A stretch of DNA of 64,000 nucleotides from positions 160,088,283-160,152,282 of the forward strand of contig OZ038381.1 in assembly GCA_964036045.1 (NCBI GenBank), read 5' to 3'. Position 1 is the stretch's first letter. Every line of letters begins with the position of its first letter. Below are positions 19,902-32,006 of the stretch, in pieces. The notes below the pieces were generated by a model. The model was not told the DNA's origin and made no database searches. It worked only from the letters and a program-made list of their open reading frames with translations. A program made the translations under genes and the position numbers. The stretch comes from Eutreptiella sp. 'Long Island Sound 2002'. Taxonomy: Eukaryota > Euglenozoa > Euglenophyceae > Eutreptiales > Eutreptiaceae.

Positions 19902-21890
19902 ATTTGGGTCAACATAGCATCTCAAGGCAAACTCTCACTTCGCACACCCAACAAAACCAAATATTCTCCTCGTCACACTCGTGGTCTTGGCATCATCAAA
20001 ATATCTCATGTTACCCACACTCAAGCCATCAACCACTTCCTTCGTTACACATCAAACGAAGGTCCCCCCACATCCAATCATTCTATCCAACACACCCTTT
20101 TTCACCGCGGCCCAGCTTCCGATCTCCTGCAGGACATGCTCATCACTTCAGCCCACCAATTCTCCATCCAAACACAGAACATTCCACACAACAATCCCTG
20201 CCAAGTTCCATCGCTTCCACTCAACTCGGCCATCCAAGTTGCCTTCCTCGACCACAACAATGATAACTCAAATCACTGGTAACCAGGCACAACCATCCAG
20301 CACAATCTCCAGTCCACGTCAGTCCAATTCTCCGACAACATCTTCCACCTTCACGACACCCACCACTTCTCCTTCATCACTCAAAAGGGCAACGAACTCT
20401 CTTCCTTTATTACTACTCCCACACATCCAATATGCCCAACCACACTACACGACTTCCCCGTCGCACATACCACCACGCTATCATCCACATACTATTTGCA
20501 GCTCAATTCCAGCCATAATATTCCCCTTCCCAATTTTTCACATCTGGATTATTGGGGCTGACACGACCTACTCAATGCGCTCCAATCCAACACCACTTAC
20601 TCCATCATCTATACGGACGGATCAGACGACCCCAACTCTTCCACCCCTTCCGGATCAGCTGCAATTGTCCCCCTTCAAACAAACAACGACATTATCATCA
20701 CTTCCCCCTCTCCCCTCAAGGGATCATACCCTGCAGAAATCTATGCCATCATCATCTCCCTTCTCTACCCTCAACTCACCACCCTCCCTCAACCGATCAT
20801 CTTCGCCATCGAGAACTTCAGCACTTGCCTCACTCCAAACACCCTCCTTCACTTTCACTCTACCCCCCTCACCACTAGCAACAACTGCTCTGCTCCTTGG
20901 TACAACCTCATTTGGCATCTTCTCCAACACCTAAAACACGTCACCATCCTATTTACTTGGATCAAAGGACATGCCAATTTCCCCGGCAACGACGCGGCGG
21001 ACAGTGTCTCCAAATGAGGCACCACCCATTTCGATTATTTTCTCTCCCCCAGAACTTCCACCAATTGGCCATTAGCCAAACTCCACTCCCCGGCAAAATA
21101 ACCTCTAAACTCACGAAACACAATCTTCCAACCCATCAACACAACAACATTCACCTCTCCCTTAGTAATCACTTCTTTCTCAAATCCTCGTGGTTCTCCA
21201 CATTTACCTTCAAGTGGGTGAACGGCTGATTCTCTTGCAAGGGCCACCAACCCCACCTCATCCTCAACACCTACCTTTGCCCTCTTTGTGACCGACACCA
21301 CCCCTTGGACCCTATTACCTTCATCACCGAATGCCACACCACTAACACAATACGGCACAAGTTCTTCAACACTTGGACCGGGCACTTCCGCAACACCATT
21401 ATCACTTGGTGGACCACCGCTTCCAAGGGCGACCGCCGCAACTTCATACGCACCCTCATACCCAACACACTCAGCAATCAACTGCGCACACCCCCACCAA
21501 ACACAACCTATTACTCCAACACCAAATCTCTTCACCAAGCCCTAAAACATCAACAAAAGCCTCTCACCACCCTCCTTAACGAAACCAAACAATGGCTCAT
21601 CGACAACCCAGTCTCAAACCTTCATCAGTTATCTCCGACGGCTATCTCCAGCCCCTGGAATGAACCTTTCTCCATTTACAGCACATCATCCACTGCTCCC
21701 CACCCACTGCACTTTCCATTCCCTATCAACAAAGAACCAACCAACAAACAACCTCACTCCAAACGCCCTACCACAAAACTCCAACCCCCGACAAAAACTT
21801 CACCAATACAATTTCAACACTTTCCGCCTCAACCACTACATCCTCACATCATCAACCACATACCTCCTCCAAACGACACTTAACCTCAGG
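19902..21890 (+). pseudogene. L1 C-terminal region with RNase H
   Basis: Continues L1 after T2. IIYTDGSDDPNSSTPSGSAA near 20610 is the RNase H first strand, PAEIYAI near 20730 contains the Glu, and TWIKGHANFPGNDAADSV near 20960 is the His/Asp end. The Cys/His region that follows (DADSLAR... LCDRHH) corresponds to CKGYKPHSILNDFKCPMC of L2. There are several frameshifts and stops, such as TGA near 21015 and TGA near 21228. RNase H removes template RNA in I-group LINEs. Confidence 0.7.
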
Positions 21891-21934
21891 TCACATCTCT
21901 CACCTCCACTATACACTCACTTCACCAGCGGCAC

Positions 21935-22620
21935 TCTCGTCTTGCCAGCCAGCAGCAATCAATCGGCAACCAAAAACCAGCAGCCAGCAGCCAGCAACCA
22001 GCAGCAAGCAACAAGCAGCAGCAGCAGCCAACAGCCAGCAGCCAGCGACCAACAACCAGCAGCCAGCACCCGGCAGCCAGGAGCCAGCACATCAACCATC
22101 CGCCCCCTACCTTCCACAGCAAGACACTTCTAGCAACAACAACTAGCAAACACCTGTCCCTTCCCCAGCCACACACCCCAAACACCCCAAACACTATCCC
22201 CCCCCCCCCGAGTCCCTGCTCCCTTCTTTCGACACTCCTTCAGCCTGTCTCAGCAGCATCATCCCACCCTGCATCAGCAAGCAAGCAGCATCCAGCAACC
22301 AGCCAGCAGCAAGCAGCCAGCAACCAGCAGCCAGCAACCAGCAGCCAGCAACCAACAACAAGCGACGAGCAGCAGCAACAACCAACATCCAGCACCCAGC
22401 AACCAACAGCCAGCATCCAGCAGACAGCAGCCCGCAGCCAGCAAAACGCTACAGCGGCAAACAACATCCAGCAACCAGCAACCAACAGCAAACAACCAGC
22501 AGCATATACTAGCCAACAAGCAACCAGCAGCAAGCAGCCAGCAGCGAGCAGCCAGCAGCCAGCCGTCCACCTCCACCAGCAAGCAGCCAGCAGCCAGCAA
22601 CCATCTAGTACACGTCAGCC
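21935..22620. repeat. Heptamer minisatellite (CAGCARC)n
   Basis: Long runs of 7-bp units CAGCAGC / CAGCAAC with variants, in two blocks (about 21955-22100 and 22285-22600), in the 3' part of L1. A 7-bp unit is read in all three frames, so the frames seen on either strand here are by-products. Confidence 0.85.
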
Positions 22621-23218
22621 TTCACCCACCACCTACCTCACAATGCAGGACACAGCACCGTCAACACACTGCACCACTGCACGCACAGCACTGCGCACCA
22701 GGAAGCCTTAGCGATCCATTGAATCTTCTTTGTTTGAGCCATCAATTGGAGCTTTTCTTTTCCATTTTTTCAGGACCATAAAGGCACGAGCGCAAGACTT
22801 GAGCAGAATTAAAGGGCTTTGTACTTCACTAATTCGAAGATCAGCCACAGGGCACCCAGACTGACTTCAGGCAAGCCAGATTGTTCCAGTCTGTTTTTCT
22901 TTTTTGCCCCTGCATTTGCTCACTTCTCTTTGCTCAGTCCATTGGTCCATTTTTCAGTGTATCACTTTTGGTTATTTTTCCTTTTGCCTTGGCATGGGCT
23001 ATATATCCCTTTGCATCGGCCACCGAAATGACGTCCACCAGTATTTTAACCTTTTCAGGCCCATGGTGCAGCTCATGCAGTGTTTTCACCCTGACTAGGT
23101 TTTGTAAATACCCGCGGCTGTCCTTCGGAGAACTTCGGCTCACCATGAGGGCTCATTTTGCCCATGGTTAGGCCGCTTTGATGCAATGCTTTGGACGGGG
23201 GACCGCCATGCCTCAAAA
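22621..23218 (+). other. L1 3' end region
   Basis: No gene is recognised. It belongs to L1 because it lies between the minisatellite and the A-run plus target duplication at 23215-23230. It is presumably the 3' UTR that the element's RT recognises. Confidence 0.5.
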
Positions 23219-23230
23219 AAAGAGGGAGAG
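23219..23230. repeat. Right target-site duplication of L1
   Basis: AAAGAGGGAGAG, the partner of 11913-11924. It directly continues the gag reading (KREREKDAGE). Confidence 0.65.
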
Positions 23231-24606
23231 AGAGAAGGATGCAGGAGAAAGCATGGCAGACGAAGTAGTAGACCATGGGCACGACCCAGCGAGTGAGTCA
23301 ACCTTCGAGGGCGCACCAAGCCTCTGGCCTCCATGCATCACCCTCTTCTACAACCACCACACTCCCAACTCCAGACCCAGCAGCTGCAACATCCAGACCC
23401 ATAACCACCCCGCCTATGGCTGAGGGCACAGGCTTTACTGTTATGCCTACCTACCCTGCCTATTGTGTTGACCCATCCACCACTGCGTTCCCAGAGGCAA
23501 CTACTGCCAGTGAGCCAGGTGCCTCCAGTTCTGCGCCGCGCTGGTATGCGGCGGACTATCACCATCCTCTACCCGCTACGGGAGCCTATGTGGATGTTCC
23601 TGGGTATGCAACCCTGAGTGGGCTGAGGAGAGGCCCTGAGTCATGCGGGAGCAGGAGTAGAGGATCAGGGAGATCCTCCAACAGGTCCCTGACGCGGTCG
23701 GAGATCAATGAGGCACTCCGAGGAGCCACCTCTAAACTTGTTGGTGATCTCACTCAGGAGATTCGGGCTAAACTGGAGCCCCTGATTCCTCCCCAAGCGT
23801 CACCTACCATCGTGGGAGTTTCACCTCACCGAGTACAAGCCAATCACCTGGTGGCGGGGTTGACAAACACCCTGGGGAGCCTGAGGAGCCGACCGATGCC
23901 GACCCCTGCTGTGATACCGAGAAGCCCTTTCATACCAAGAACGGCCCAGCCTCCCTACAGCCACGTGGAGAATTCCACGAGAGCCGAGCTGGACCGGCTG
24001 GGGCTGACAGCCCTGAGGGCAATGGTTGACGTGGAGCCCTACGGCTCTAGTGACCTAGGCAGAGACCCCTCTGATGATGAGCCGCCGTCCATGACTTCTG
24101 CTTCGTCCTCCGAGGACGACGACCCTGAGGACCCAGAGAACCCAAGTGGGCCGAAGAAGAGGAAGAAGAGGAAGACCAAGCGTCCTGAGGGACGCAGGTC
24201 TCAGGAGGCTAAGGCAATCGCCACCTCCAAGATTGTGGTGAATTTGCCTGAGTTCACAGGCAAGGATCTCAGCGAGTTCGCTGAGAACTTTGGCCGGTTC
24301 CTCAGAATGACCCGCCAAACCCATGCTTCTTGTCCAGTCAGGTGTGATCTGCTCCTGCAGTGCTGCAAGACCAAGTACCTGGAGAAGCAGGTCAAGCAGA
24401 TCGTGACGAAGTCCGCCACCTTTGCCGACGTGTTGGTTGCCTTGGAGAGGCAGTACCCTACCTACGAAACCGACCTCTCCATCAGGGCCGAGATCCAGAA
24501 CCTGGCCGTGCTGCCCAACAACCCCAAACCAGCCAGGGTCTCCGAGCTACTGGCTGACCTGGACCACTGGGCGGGACGACTGATGCCCGGTTCCTACAGC
24601 AGCGAC

Positions 24607-24623
24607 GGTCTGCTCTTCTGGTT
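24607..24623. repeat. Left 17-bp target duplication of L2
   Basis: GGTCTGCTCTTCTGGTT, repeated at 30742-30758. A T-run follows at once: the poly-A tail of the minus-strand L2. Confidence 0.95.
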
Positions 24624-25309
24624 TTTTTTTTAACCATGGCGGTTTCCCGCCCAAAACATCATCACAAACTGCTCACAATGCGAGGTTCCTCGAAGGACAG
24701 CCGCGGGAATGAAACCCGTACAAATAAATCATGCCACTGTAAAATTCCCTGGGTGCAAAGCACTGCGAAGTGAGGCACCAATAGCCTAGGGAGAGTGACA
24801 AATGGCAATCAAATATTGCTGGGCTACCAACAGGAGTGGAAGCAGTTTGAAAGGCGTGATGAAACTAAAAGAGATAGGGCATGACCAGAGTCCTGTTGGA
24901 GTAACACTTCTGGATCGTCAGAAAAGTGCAGTGGTCTGAAAGACTGAAAACGAACCTGAGCTCTGTGACAGATGGATCACCCCAGGAAGACAGAGTCCAC
25001 AGATAAGCAGACTTATAAACAGGGTAAAAGGGCTTGAAATTGGGAAACAGGGTCATCTGCAGAAAGACAAAATAATAGAAAAAAAATAAGGGCCTGGATC
25101 GTCAGAAAATTAAGTGGTTTGTAAGCTGGAAAAGAACCTGAGCTGTGTGACAGATGGATCATCCCAGGTAGACAGAGTTCACACATAAACAGAAATATAA
25201 GCCAAGCAGAGGCGGGCATGCTGGCACCACGGAAAGAAAAAGAACTGAATTGGCGAACGTGAGGGGGGGGGGGGACTGTGGAAAAGGGAAAATGGGGGGC
25301 AGAGGGGAT
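24624..25309 (-). other. L2 3' UTR with two ~185-bp repeats
   Basis: After the stop at 25310, a diverged tandem pair covers about 25240-24850. Shared words on the minus strand are GATGATCCATCTGTCACA and TTTCTGACGATCC. Long G-runs on the plus strand at 25262-25274 and nearby mark its start, and poly-A marks its end. Confidence 0.7.
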
Positions 25310-28300
25310 CTATGGTTTTTTTGGGGGGGGCTTTAATGCATCTTTCGGTTGGGGGGGGGGGTTCAGCCGGCTTCTTTTTGGAGCAGAGTAGAGAAGTTTT
25401 GGGATGTTGTAGCGGGAAGTGGTGAAGTTCGAATGTGGGGATGAAGTTGAGGGAGAGGATGTTGTGTTAGGGAAATTGTGGGGTGTGAGGCTCAAGCGAT
25501 GGAATTTTGATGAAGGTTTTGTTTTGTGAGAGGAGCGAGTTTGGTAGGGGTGTTTGTTGGTGGGTTTGTTGTGTTGTTGTTTTTTGGGATAGGTAACTTT
25601 TGTTGGAGCGCTGGGGGAGGTGCTGAGGTCAGACATTGGTGTAAACCATGGGTTGTCAGGGGCGTGAGGCTCGAGGTGATCAAGGTTTAGAGGGTTTGTA
25701 ATGAACCAGTCTCTGATTGACTCCAAGGCCTTGGAAAGGGGTTTGCGACGATGTTGGAGGGCTTTGGTGAGTGAGTTTATATGGTGAGCATAAGTGGTGT
25801 TTCTGTGTGGGGTTCGGAGAAGGTTGCTGAGAGAGTTGGGGACAAGGGTTTTGAAATAATTGCGGACTTCTCCCCCAGGAGCAGTGGGGATCCAGTTTAT
25901 TACGGTGTGGCGGAAGGGTAGTGGCCATGTGTTGTTGAAGAGTTCGCGGAGGTGAATTGTGGAGGTGCAGTATGAGAGAGTTGACAGGGGATCCAAAGGG
26001 TGAATGAGGGAGCACATCGGGCATTTAAAATCATTGAGGATGGAGTGAGGTTTGTAGCCTTTACAAGAGAAAAGGCCGTTCACCCATTTGAATGAGCACA
26101 CGGAGAACCATGAAGCGTGTAGAAAGTAGTCATTGCTGAGTGAGAGATGGATGTTGTTACGATGATGTTGAGGGAGTTGAGTGGTCAAGTTTTTGTAGGA
26201 AATTTTTCCGGGAAGTATGCTGAAACTGATGGTAAGGATGGGGGAAGTGACTGATGGGAGGTAGTTGTTGGGGTGTTGGTATTGATTGTGAGGAATCCAG
26301 TTGGCAATAGAGTCAGCGATTTCGTTCCCTAGGACGTCGACGTGTCCTTTGCACCAAACGAAGAGTGGAGCAAGTTTAGACTGGTCGAGTGAGGACCAAA
26401 TCAAGTAGTACCAAAAAGAGAAAGGGTCGATGGAGGAGGACAAAGGGAAGTGGGAGTGTGACATGATGTAGTTTAAGGTACTGCAGGTTGAGAGGTTGTC
26501 AATTGGAATAATGATGGGTTGAGGTACTGAGTGTAGGGGAAAGGTTGTGAGCATGAGAATGCTGTAGATTTCTGCGGGGTAGGATCCTTTAATGGGGCAC
26601 GTGGAAGTTATGGCTAGTGTTGAGGAGGGGGTGGTGATAATGGCGGCGGAGCCGGATGGTAATAGAGGTTTGGTAGCGTTGTTGGAACCATCAGTGTAAA
26701 TGATGGTGGCGGTGGGGTGGTGTTGGGTGGCTTTGATGAAGTCGTGACAGCCCCAATAGTCGAGAGTGCCCCTGGGGGGTAGGGGGACGACGTTTCTGAG
26801 ATCAAACTGGATGTCTCTTCTGGTGGAGCGCGTCGAATTGAAGGGGTAGGTGAAGGGGGTAGAATGTGTGCTGGAGAGTGGGATGGTGGAGAAAGGGGAT
26901 GGATCGAGGGTTTTATGTGAGGGGACTTTAAAACGGTGGTGTGATTTCAGGGCCATGATGGCGTCTCCGAAGTCTACGTCTGTGGATGTGGGGTTTTGTT
27001 TGATGATGGTACCTGTTACCCATCGTTGGCTGGGTGTGGGGTGAGTCTTTGTGCGTGTGTAGGAGTAGGAAGTTGGGGTTGTGGTTGAAAGGAAGCACTC
27101 AAACTGAACTTGGACGGTGGTGTAGAGGGGGATGGTGGTGAGTGGGGCTGGGTTTGAGTTTGGGACGTTGTGCAGAGATATGTTGATGAAGTTTGCTGAG
27201 TCGACAGAGAATGATTGGAGAAGGTTTGGAGATGAGGTTGGCTGGGAGAGAGCGTAGAGGACAGCTTCGTTGGTAGGTGTGGGTCCTTCTTTGAGGAGGT
27301 ACCGAGTTATATGGTTGAAGGTTTGCTGATGAACTTTTAACTTGAGGGAGGTTATGCCCAGCTGAAAGTGAGCGCGGTTCCCATATTTGGTTTTTGTTGG
27401 AGTGAGTTTGGATAGATGGCCTTGTTTTGAGATGTAAGACCAAATAGAGCTGTCAAGGGAGTTGAGTAGATTTTCTGGGAGTGAATTGTAAATTAGGCGG
27501 TAGGTGAGAGAGGGAATGAGTTGTGAATTGCTGAGTTTAATAAGCTCGGTGTAAGAGAGTGGGAGGGGAGCAAGGTTGTGGAAGAAAGAAGAAATGGTGT
27601 TGGCGAGGAGAGAGTGCATGTGTTTGTTTTTGCTTTTGTTAAAGAGGTACGTGCCTAGGTATTTGTAGTGTGTGCGGGGGTTACCTGATTTGTCATATGT
27701 AGAGAAATGTATGTGTGGGGAGATGGGGATGGTAAAGTGTGGGGTGTTGTTAAGTGCGTGAAGTTCAGATTTTTCTTGCTTAAAAAGTAGCCCGTATTTG
27801 GGTCCGGTGTGGAAGAGGAAGTGTAGGATTGTGTGGAGGATTTTGGGGTCGGAGGATTGAAGAGCGAGGTCATCGATAAAAGCGTATAGCTGTTGTTGCT
27901 TTGGGGGGAGAAGAGTGACTAAGTGGCAACTGATGGGGTCGATGAAGAGACAAAACAGGATTGGAGAGAGGGGACATCCTTGCCTGAGTCCGCGGGTGCT
28001 CATTGCTTCGTGGAGGGTGTGGTTGTTAACGGAGGCAAGATCAGCAGGGTAGCTGTAGAGTTGTTGTATGACAGTAATGATGAAGGGGGGAAAGTTGTAG
28101 TTGCGTAAAATTTGGAAGAGGGCTTGATGAGGGACTGAGTTGAAGGCTTTATTGAGGTCTAGATAAAGGTGGTATAGATCGGGGTCGGTAGAAAGGTTGG
28201 AGATCATGGAGAAAATGTGGTCGGTGCAGCGGTGGTTTGGTAGCCCCCCAAATTGTGAGGAGGATAGAAGGAGGTGTTCAAGGGGGAGAAAAGTAATAAT

Positions 28301-28663
28301 GTGAGTGGCGTAGGAAGCCAGAACCTTGTATATTGAAGGAAGTAGTGAGATGGGTCTGTAGTTGGAGAGAATTTGAGGGTCCCCTTTCTTGAGGAGAGGG
28401 ATGACTTTGGCGCGAAGCCATTGGTTTGGTATTGGGTTGTGAAGGAAGTAGGAGCTAACTGCGAAAAGGAAGTGTTTGAAGTGAGGTGGGGAGATGTGGA
28501 AGAGGAAGAAATTGGTCTCGTTTAGGCCTGGTGGGGTTTGCAGAGGCAGGGATGATATCGAAGAAGTCCTTGGTGAAAGAGGGGCTTTGGTGGTCTGCGG
28601 GAACGGAGGGGGAGTTTGCCATTAGTTCATCGATAAGGTTTGGATCGATATTGAAGTCCTTCA
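25310..28663 (-). pseudogene. L2 reverse transcriptase, RNase H and zinc tail
   Basis: One long frame runs from about 28560 to 25310 (965 codons counted from the Met at 28207). RT: NETNFFLF, NYRPISLLPSIYKVL, LDLNKAFNSV (motif A), TRGLRQGCPLSPILF, YAFIDDLALQ (FIDD box) and YKYLGTYLF. RNase H: IIYTDGSNNATKPLLPSGSA, the Glu in AEIYSI and WCKGHVDVLGNEIADS. Tail: CKGYKPHSILNDFKCPMC...HPLD, a Cys/His zinc-binding type. Upstream, 28663-28560 is in another frame, so one frameshift near 28550 breaks it. It is the best-preserved LINE protein here. Confidence 0.85.
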
Positions 28664-29360
28664 CGGTATTCTGCTCCATGGGATTGATGGGATCGTGCAC
28701 TATTTTTGCAAACTAGTCCCATCTTTCGCATCATTGAAGAGTCCCAACGGAGTCCCGGAACAAGCAACAGACCCCTTCCTTATCGGGTGGAAGCCCCAAC
28801 CTGGACTTCATTCAAATGCCGCCTACACCATGGAACCTGCTCCTGTCCTTCGTCATGGTACCAATGCAAGCAAGTCGCAGGTCTCGCCTCAATGAAGATA
28901 CTATACTGTTTCCAACCAGAACCTGAAAGTCTCCTGCTCCCGTGTTATTCCCAGGCCAAAGACCTCTACACCAGTGTGGATCATATCCCAGGGCCGTCCA
29001 ATCAATAGAATCAGCTCACACCCGCTGACCTGGTGTCATCCTCATTTTGGAGTGCTTTCAACTGCCGCCCACACTCTGGATTTGTAAAACAGCCAACACC
29101 TGAAAGCCTTCTGCTCCCGTGGTGTCCCCAGGGTAAAGGCCTCTTCGCCAGCAAATGCAAAGGATGATCTCCTGTCTCATACCCAGATTGTTTTGGTTTC
29201 AGCTGCCGCCTGAAAAATTGGTCTCCTGCCTGCACCAACACACAGCTATCCATTCTGTCACAGGGCAATCGAAACACTCTCAGCTCACAACACCCTCTCA
29301 CAACCATCCTCCCCAAACACCCACCTCAACACCCCCCCCCCCCCAATTCTGACATTAAAA
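28664..29360 (+). other. L2 5' UTR (inverted part) with diverged repeats
   Basis: No gene. The words CCTGAAAGTCTCCTGCTCCCGTG (in part, near 28924) and CCTGAAAGCCTTCTGCTCC (near 29100) lie about 178 bp apart, and a weaker match lies about 130 bp earlier, so this is a worn tandem array like the 186-bp monomers of L1. It ends near a C-run at 29331-29343. Confidence 0.55.
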
Positions 29361-30741
29361 ATGTGTAACCCACCCTCCACACGTCCCTCCCTCTCTAACA
29401 TTCCAACTTTAAAAACGAAACAACACCTTGCTCAGCCACCACCTCCTCAAAACACTGTCATCACCAAAACACATCTCAAACTTCCAACTCACAACATACA
29501 AAAACGAAAGGACACAACAAACGCCATCATTGCGCAACACTTTCAGGCACACACTGACATACTCTGCCTTCAAGAAGTCCTGGAAAAGCCCACCCCTCCA
29601 CCCAACCTGGGCCTTACTACTTATTACTGTGGCGCCACCACCAACTCAAACGGAACAGCAATCCTTGTCCCATCCTACATCAGCCCTTTCACAAAACTCA
29701 TTTCCCACACACACTCTGAAGGAACCATCACTGCCATTCAAATCTCTCTCCCTGGATGCCCTACTTTTGCACTCATCTGCCTTTACAAGACATACCACGC
29801 CACTCTCACACGTAAAATGGAACGCATTCTCCACTCACTGTTAAACAAATTCCCTCTTCACATCATACTAGGTGACTTTAACTCCCACACCTAACCCCAC
29901 CTCGACACCCAAAACATCAAACACATTAGACAATGGCCTTGGCTCCAAAACCAACTTCTTCCCGAAAACATTGTTGATGCCTCCCTCATCGACCTTTTTC
30001 GCAAAGAGAACCCAGACTCAACCCACTTCACACGTTACGCCTCAAACTGGTTACCCAATCAATCACGCATTGATCTCATCCTCACTTCACACTCTTTCGA
30101 CACCTCATTTCAACCCTTGAAAACCCACATCCACACCAACAATTTCTCCTCCGATCATCATCCTGTCTCCACCTATATCACTCTCGCCACCAACCCAAAA
30201 AACATACACCACATCCCAAAACCCTCCATTCGGTTCAAATCACTTAACCAAGAGCAACGAAAACAGTTTTCTAACCTCCTCTCTCCGATTGACGCATGGT
30301 GCAAACAAAACAGCGACATTCCCAGCGACACTGACCCAGACACTCTCTCCACTACGTTGAACTCCCTCCTCTCCTCCATCACTGAAGCCTACAAAACTGT
30401 CACGCACACACAACACTCCCACAAACCCAGATCCTTGGAAAAATCCTTTTCCACCGACATCAACTCCATCGACTTAAGCAAACCCATCACAACTCACACA
30501 ACACAAAAACTCCATAAAAAACTAAACAGCTGGCGTGACAAGGTCAACCAGAAAAGAACTAAACACATGCACCACTGTCTTATAAAGGGATACAACTGAA
30601 AACGAGCCATCAGCAACATCACCACTCCTCAGAGTCACACTCCCATCACCTTGAAAGACGACAAAGGCAACATCATCACAGACCCCACCCTCCTATGCCT
30701 GATGATGGGAGAAACCTTTGCCACCCTTGGGGGACCGAAGG
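29361..30741 (+). pseudogene. L2 AP endonuclease and linker (inverted part)
   Basis: Motifs are LPTHNIQKRKD, TDILCLQE (about 29560), TAILVPSYIS, LHIILGDFNSHT (about 29865), SRIDLILTSHSF and SSDHHPVSTY (about 30150), which together form an APE domain. A TAA at about 29893 and frame changes break it. The linker then runs to ATLGGPK at the junction with gag. It is the 5' half of the protein whose 3' half is at 25310-28663 on the other strand. Confidence 0.8.
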
Positions 30742-30758
30742 GGTCTGCTCTTCTGGTT
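30742..30758. repeat. Right 17-bp target duplication of L2
   Basis: GGTCTGCTCTTCTGGTT, identical to 24607-24623, where the gag frame resumes (WLVAKLPREL). Confidence 0.95.
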
Positions 30759-31632
30759 GGTGGCTAAGCTCCCTCGGGAGCTGTGGGACGAGTGCCGGTC
30801 AACAGCAGAGCGCAAGGCTAGAGCCCTCAACTACGAGGATTTGTGTGTGCTACTCTTAGAGCTGGCGCTGGAGAAGGAAAGCGACCAGCACCTGATCACC
30901 TACCGTCCTGGAGGAGGAGGCTCTGGGAGCCATGGCAAAGGGTATCAGGGACCCAGACCTGGACAGGGGACTACCCCCAAGCACGCCCGTATCATGGGCA
31001 ATGTCCAGGAGCTCTTCTGGTGTGACGCCAGAGACGAGCATGGTCACCTGCAGCACGCCCCCGACTGCGAGCAGCGAGATTGCTTCGTAGTCCAAGGGAG
31101 AAAGCAGGAGACAAACACCGGCGCCAAGCCTAAGATGCGGGATCACTACAGGTGTACAATCACCTGTGCCTTCTGTGTGAAGAGGAAGCACTACGAGGAT
31201 GAGTGCTACCACAAGCAGCGCCTGTCGGCGAAGCTGAAGGGTGAAGATCCTGGCAAAGGATCTGGCAAGAGCGGTGGCAAAGGCAACGGCAACGACTCTG
31301 GCAAGGGCAAGGCGAAAGGTCCTGGAAAAGAACAAGACAAGAACCAAGGTGGACGAGGAGGAGGCGCTAACCGCCAGCTAGACAAGGACAACAAAAACCC
31401 GGACAAGAACGGAGGCAACCCCAACCCTAATCCAGGGGGGAACTCCGAGCTCTCTGGAGGGCAGTCTGGTCCTACCACACGCTCGCAGACTCAGGTGCAG
31501 CGAGAGCAAGGGGCCAAGCGTGAGCATGAAGGTGGTGATGATGGCAACGCCAAGAAGAGAAGCTGTTTAATGAGGATGGCCCGCAAATTGCGGTACAAGG
31601 GGTTCGAGGTGACCTGTCTCGCGGAGTTCTGA
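30742..31632 (+). pseudogene. G2 gag, piece 3 (nucleocapsid)
   Basis: Contains FWLVAKLPRELWDECRSTAER, the Cys/His stretch FWCDARDEHG...DCEQRDC, a zinc knuckle CAFCVKRKHYEDEC (Gly replaced by Val against G1 and G3), and a Gly/Lys/Asn-rich tail. The frame is intact here. It ends at TGA 31630-31632, and the protease frame continues without a shift. From 30844 on it is duplicated at 35597-36385 with about 98-99% identity by eye. Confidence 0.85.
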
Positions 31633-32006
31633 CGGGGACGCTCCGGTGGGGCCCTGGACCTGGTGTTCTGGGTACGTATCCGACTAGGGGGACGTGAATA
31701 CCTGGGGGTACTAGATACTGGAGCCACCATATCTATAGTGGCCAAGAAAATTTTACCTTGTGGGAGCCTGAAGAACACCATGACGTCCGCGGCTATACAA
31801 ATGGGGGATGGACATGTGGTGCACAGCTGCCGGGACTGTGAAGTGGAGGTACCAATGGGCTCCCGAACTATCGCTTATCGGTCCTATGTGATGGACACTG
31901 AGGCCTTCGACTTTGTAATGGGGACTGACTTCTTCGTGCAGCACTCCCAGATACAATCCCTGACGCTGCAAGCGCCCTACCTCCTCTACGTGGACCACGG
32001 CGACGG
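31633..32006 (+). pseudogene. G2 protease, truncated
   Basis: In the same frame as gag after the UGA. FWVRIRLGGREYLGVLDTGATISIV carries the DTGA active site, and FDFVMGTDFF the C-terminal strand. It is cut at 32006, where the T-poor region starts. The frame then runs on into repeat sequence to 32610, which is not part of the enzyme. Confidence 0.8.

Larger units (their letters stand above)
11925..23218 (+). mobile_element. L1: APE-type non-LTR retrotransposon with nested inserts
   Basis: The order on the plus strand is a 5' region with tandem monomers, AP endonuclease pieces, reverse transcriptase, RNase H, a Cys/His-containing tail, a heptamer minisatellite and a short A-run at 23215-23221, partly shared with the duplication. 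T1 and T2 interrupt it. Without these it is about 7.6 kb. APE plus RT plus RNase H resembles I-group LINEs. All coding parts carry stops and frameshifts. L2 (24624-30741) is a related but clearly different element. Confidence 0.8.
23219..24623 (+). pseudogene. G2 gag, piece 2 (matrix/capsid part)
   Basis: A long open part (23275-24623) matches G1: SSTTTTLP, the Ser/Arg stretch SRGSGRSSNRSLTRSEINEAL, the acidic patch SSEDDDPEDPE followed by KKRKKRKTK, then the capsid core VNLPEFTGKDLSEFAENFGR. It needs one frameshift near 23320. Where G1 has a TGA after EINEAL, this copy reads CGA. It stops where L2 enters (FW at 24620). Confidence 0.8.
24624..30741 (-). mobile_element. L2: non-LTR retrotransposon with inverted 5' part
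   Basis: It is 6118 bp, flanked by a 17-bp duplication. Its 3' part (28663-24624) is on the minus strand and ends in poly-A, seen as T-run 24621-24631. Its 5' part (28664-30741) lies on the plus strand. The two parts break at the same protein position: the plus part ends TLGGPK and the minus part begins KDFNIDP, while L1 reads TLGGPRDFQIEP without a break. An outer internal breakpoint and an inner 5' end are what twin priming produces. Confidence 0.9.
11422..32006 (+). mobile_element. G2: nested, decayed Ty3/gypsy element
   Basis: This is the same family as G1 but on the plus strand. Its gag is in three pieces (11704-11924, 23219-24623 and 30742-31632), separated by non-LTR elements L1 and L2, each with target-site duplications. 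The protease starts at 31663 and breaks at 32006, at the edge of the T-poor array. Removing L2 at its 17-bp duplication leaves the gag frame continuous, which confirms an insertion into a pre-existing element. Confidence 0.85.

Noticed and set aside
21935-22620. Telomeric repeats because of the 7-bp unit
   Set aside because: CAGCARC has no similarity to TTTAGGG-type repeats and lies inside a LINE.
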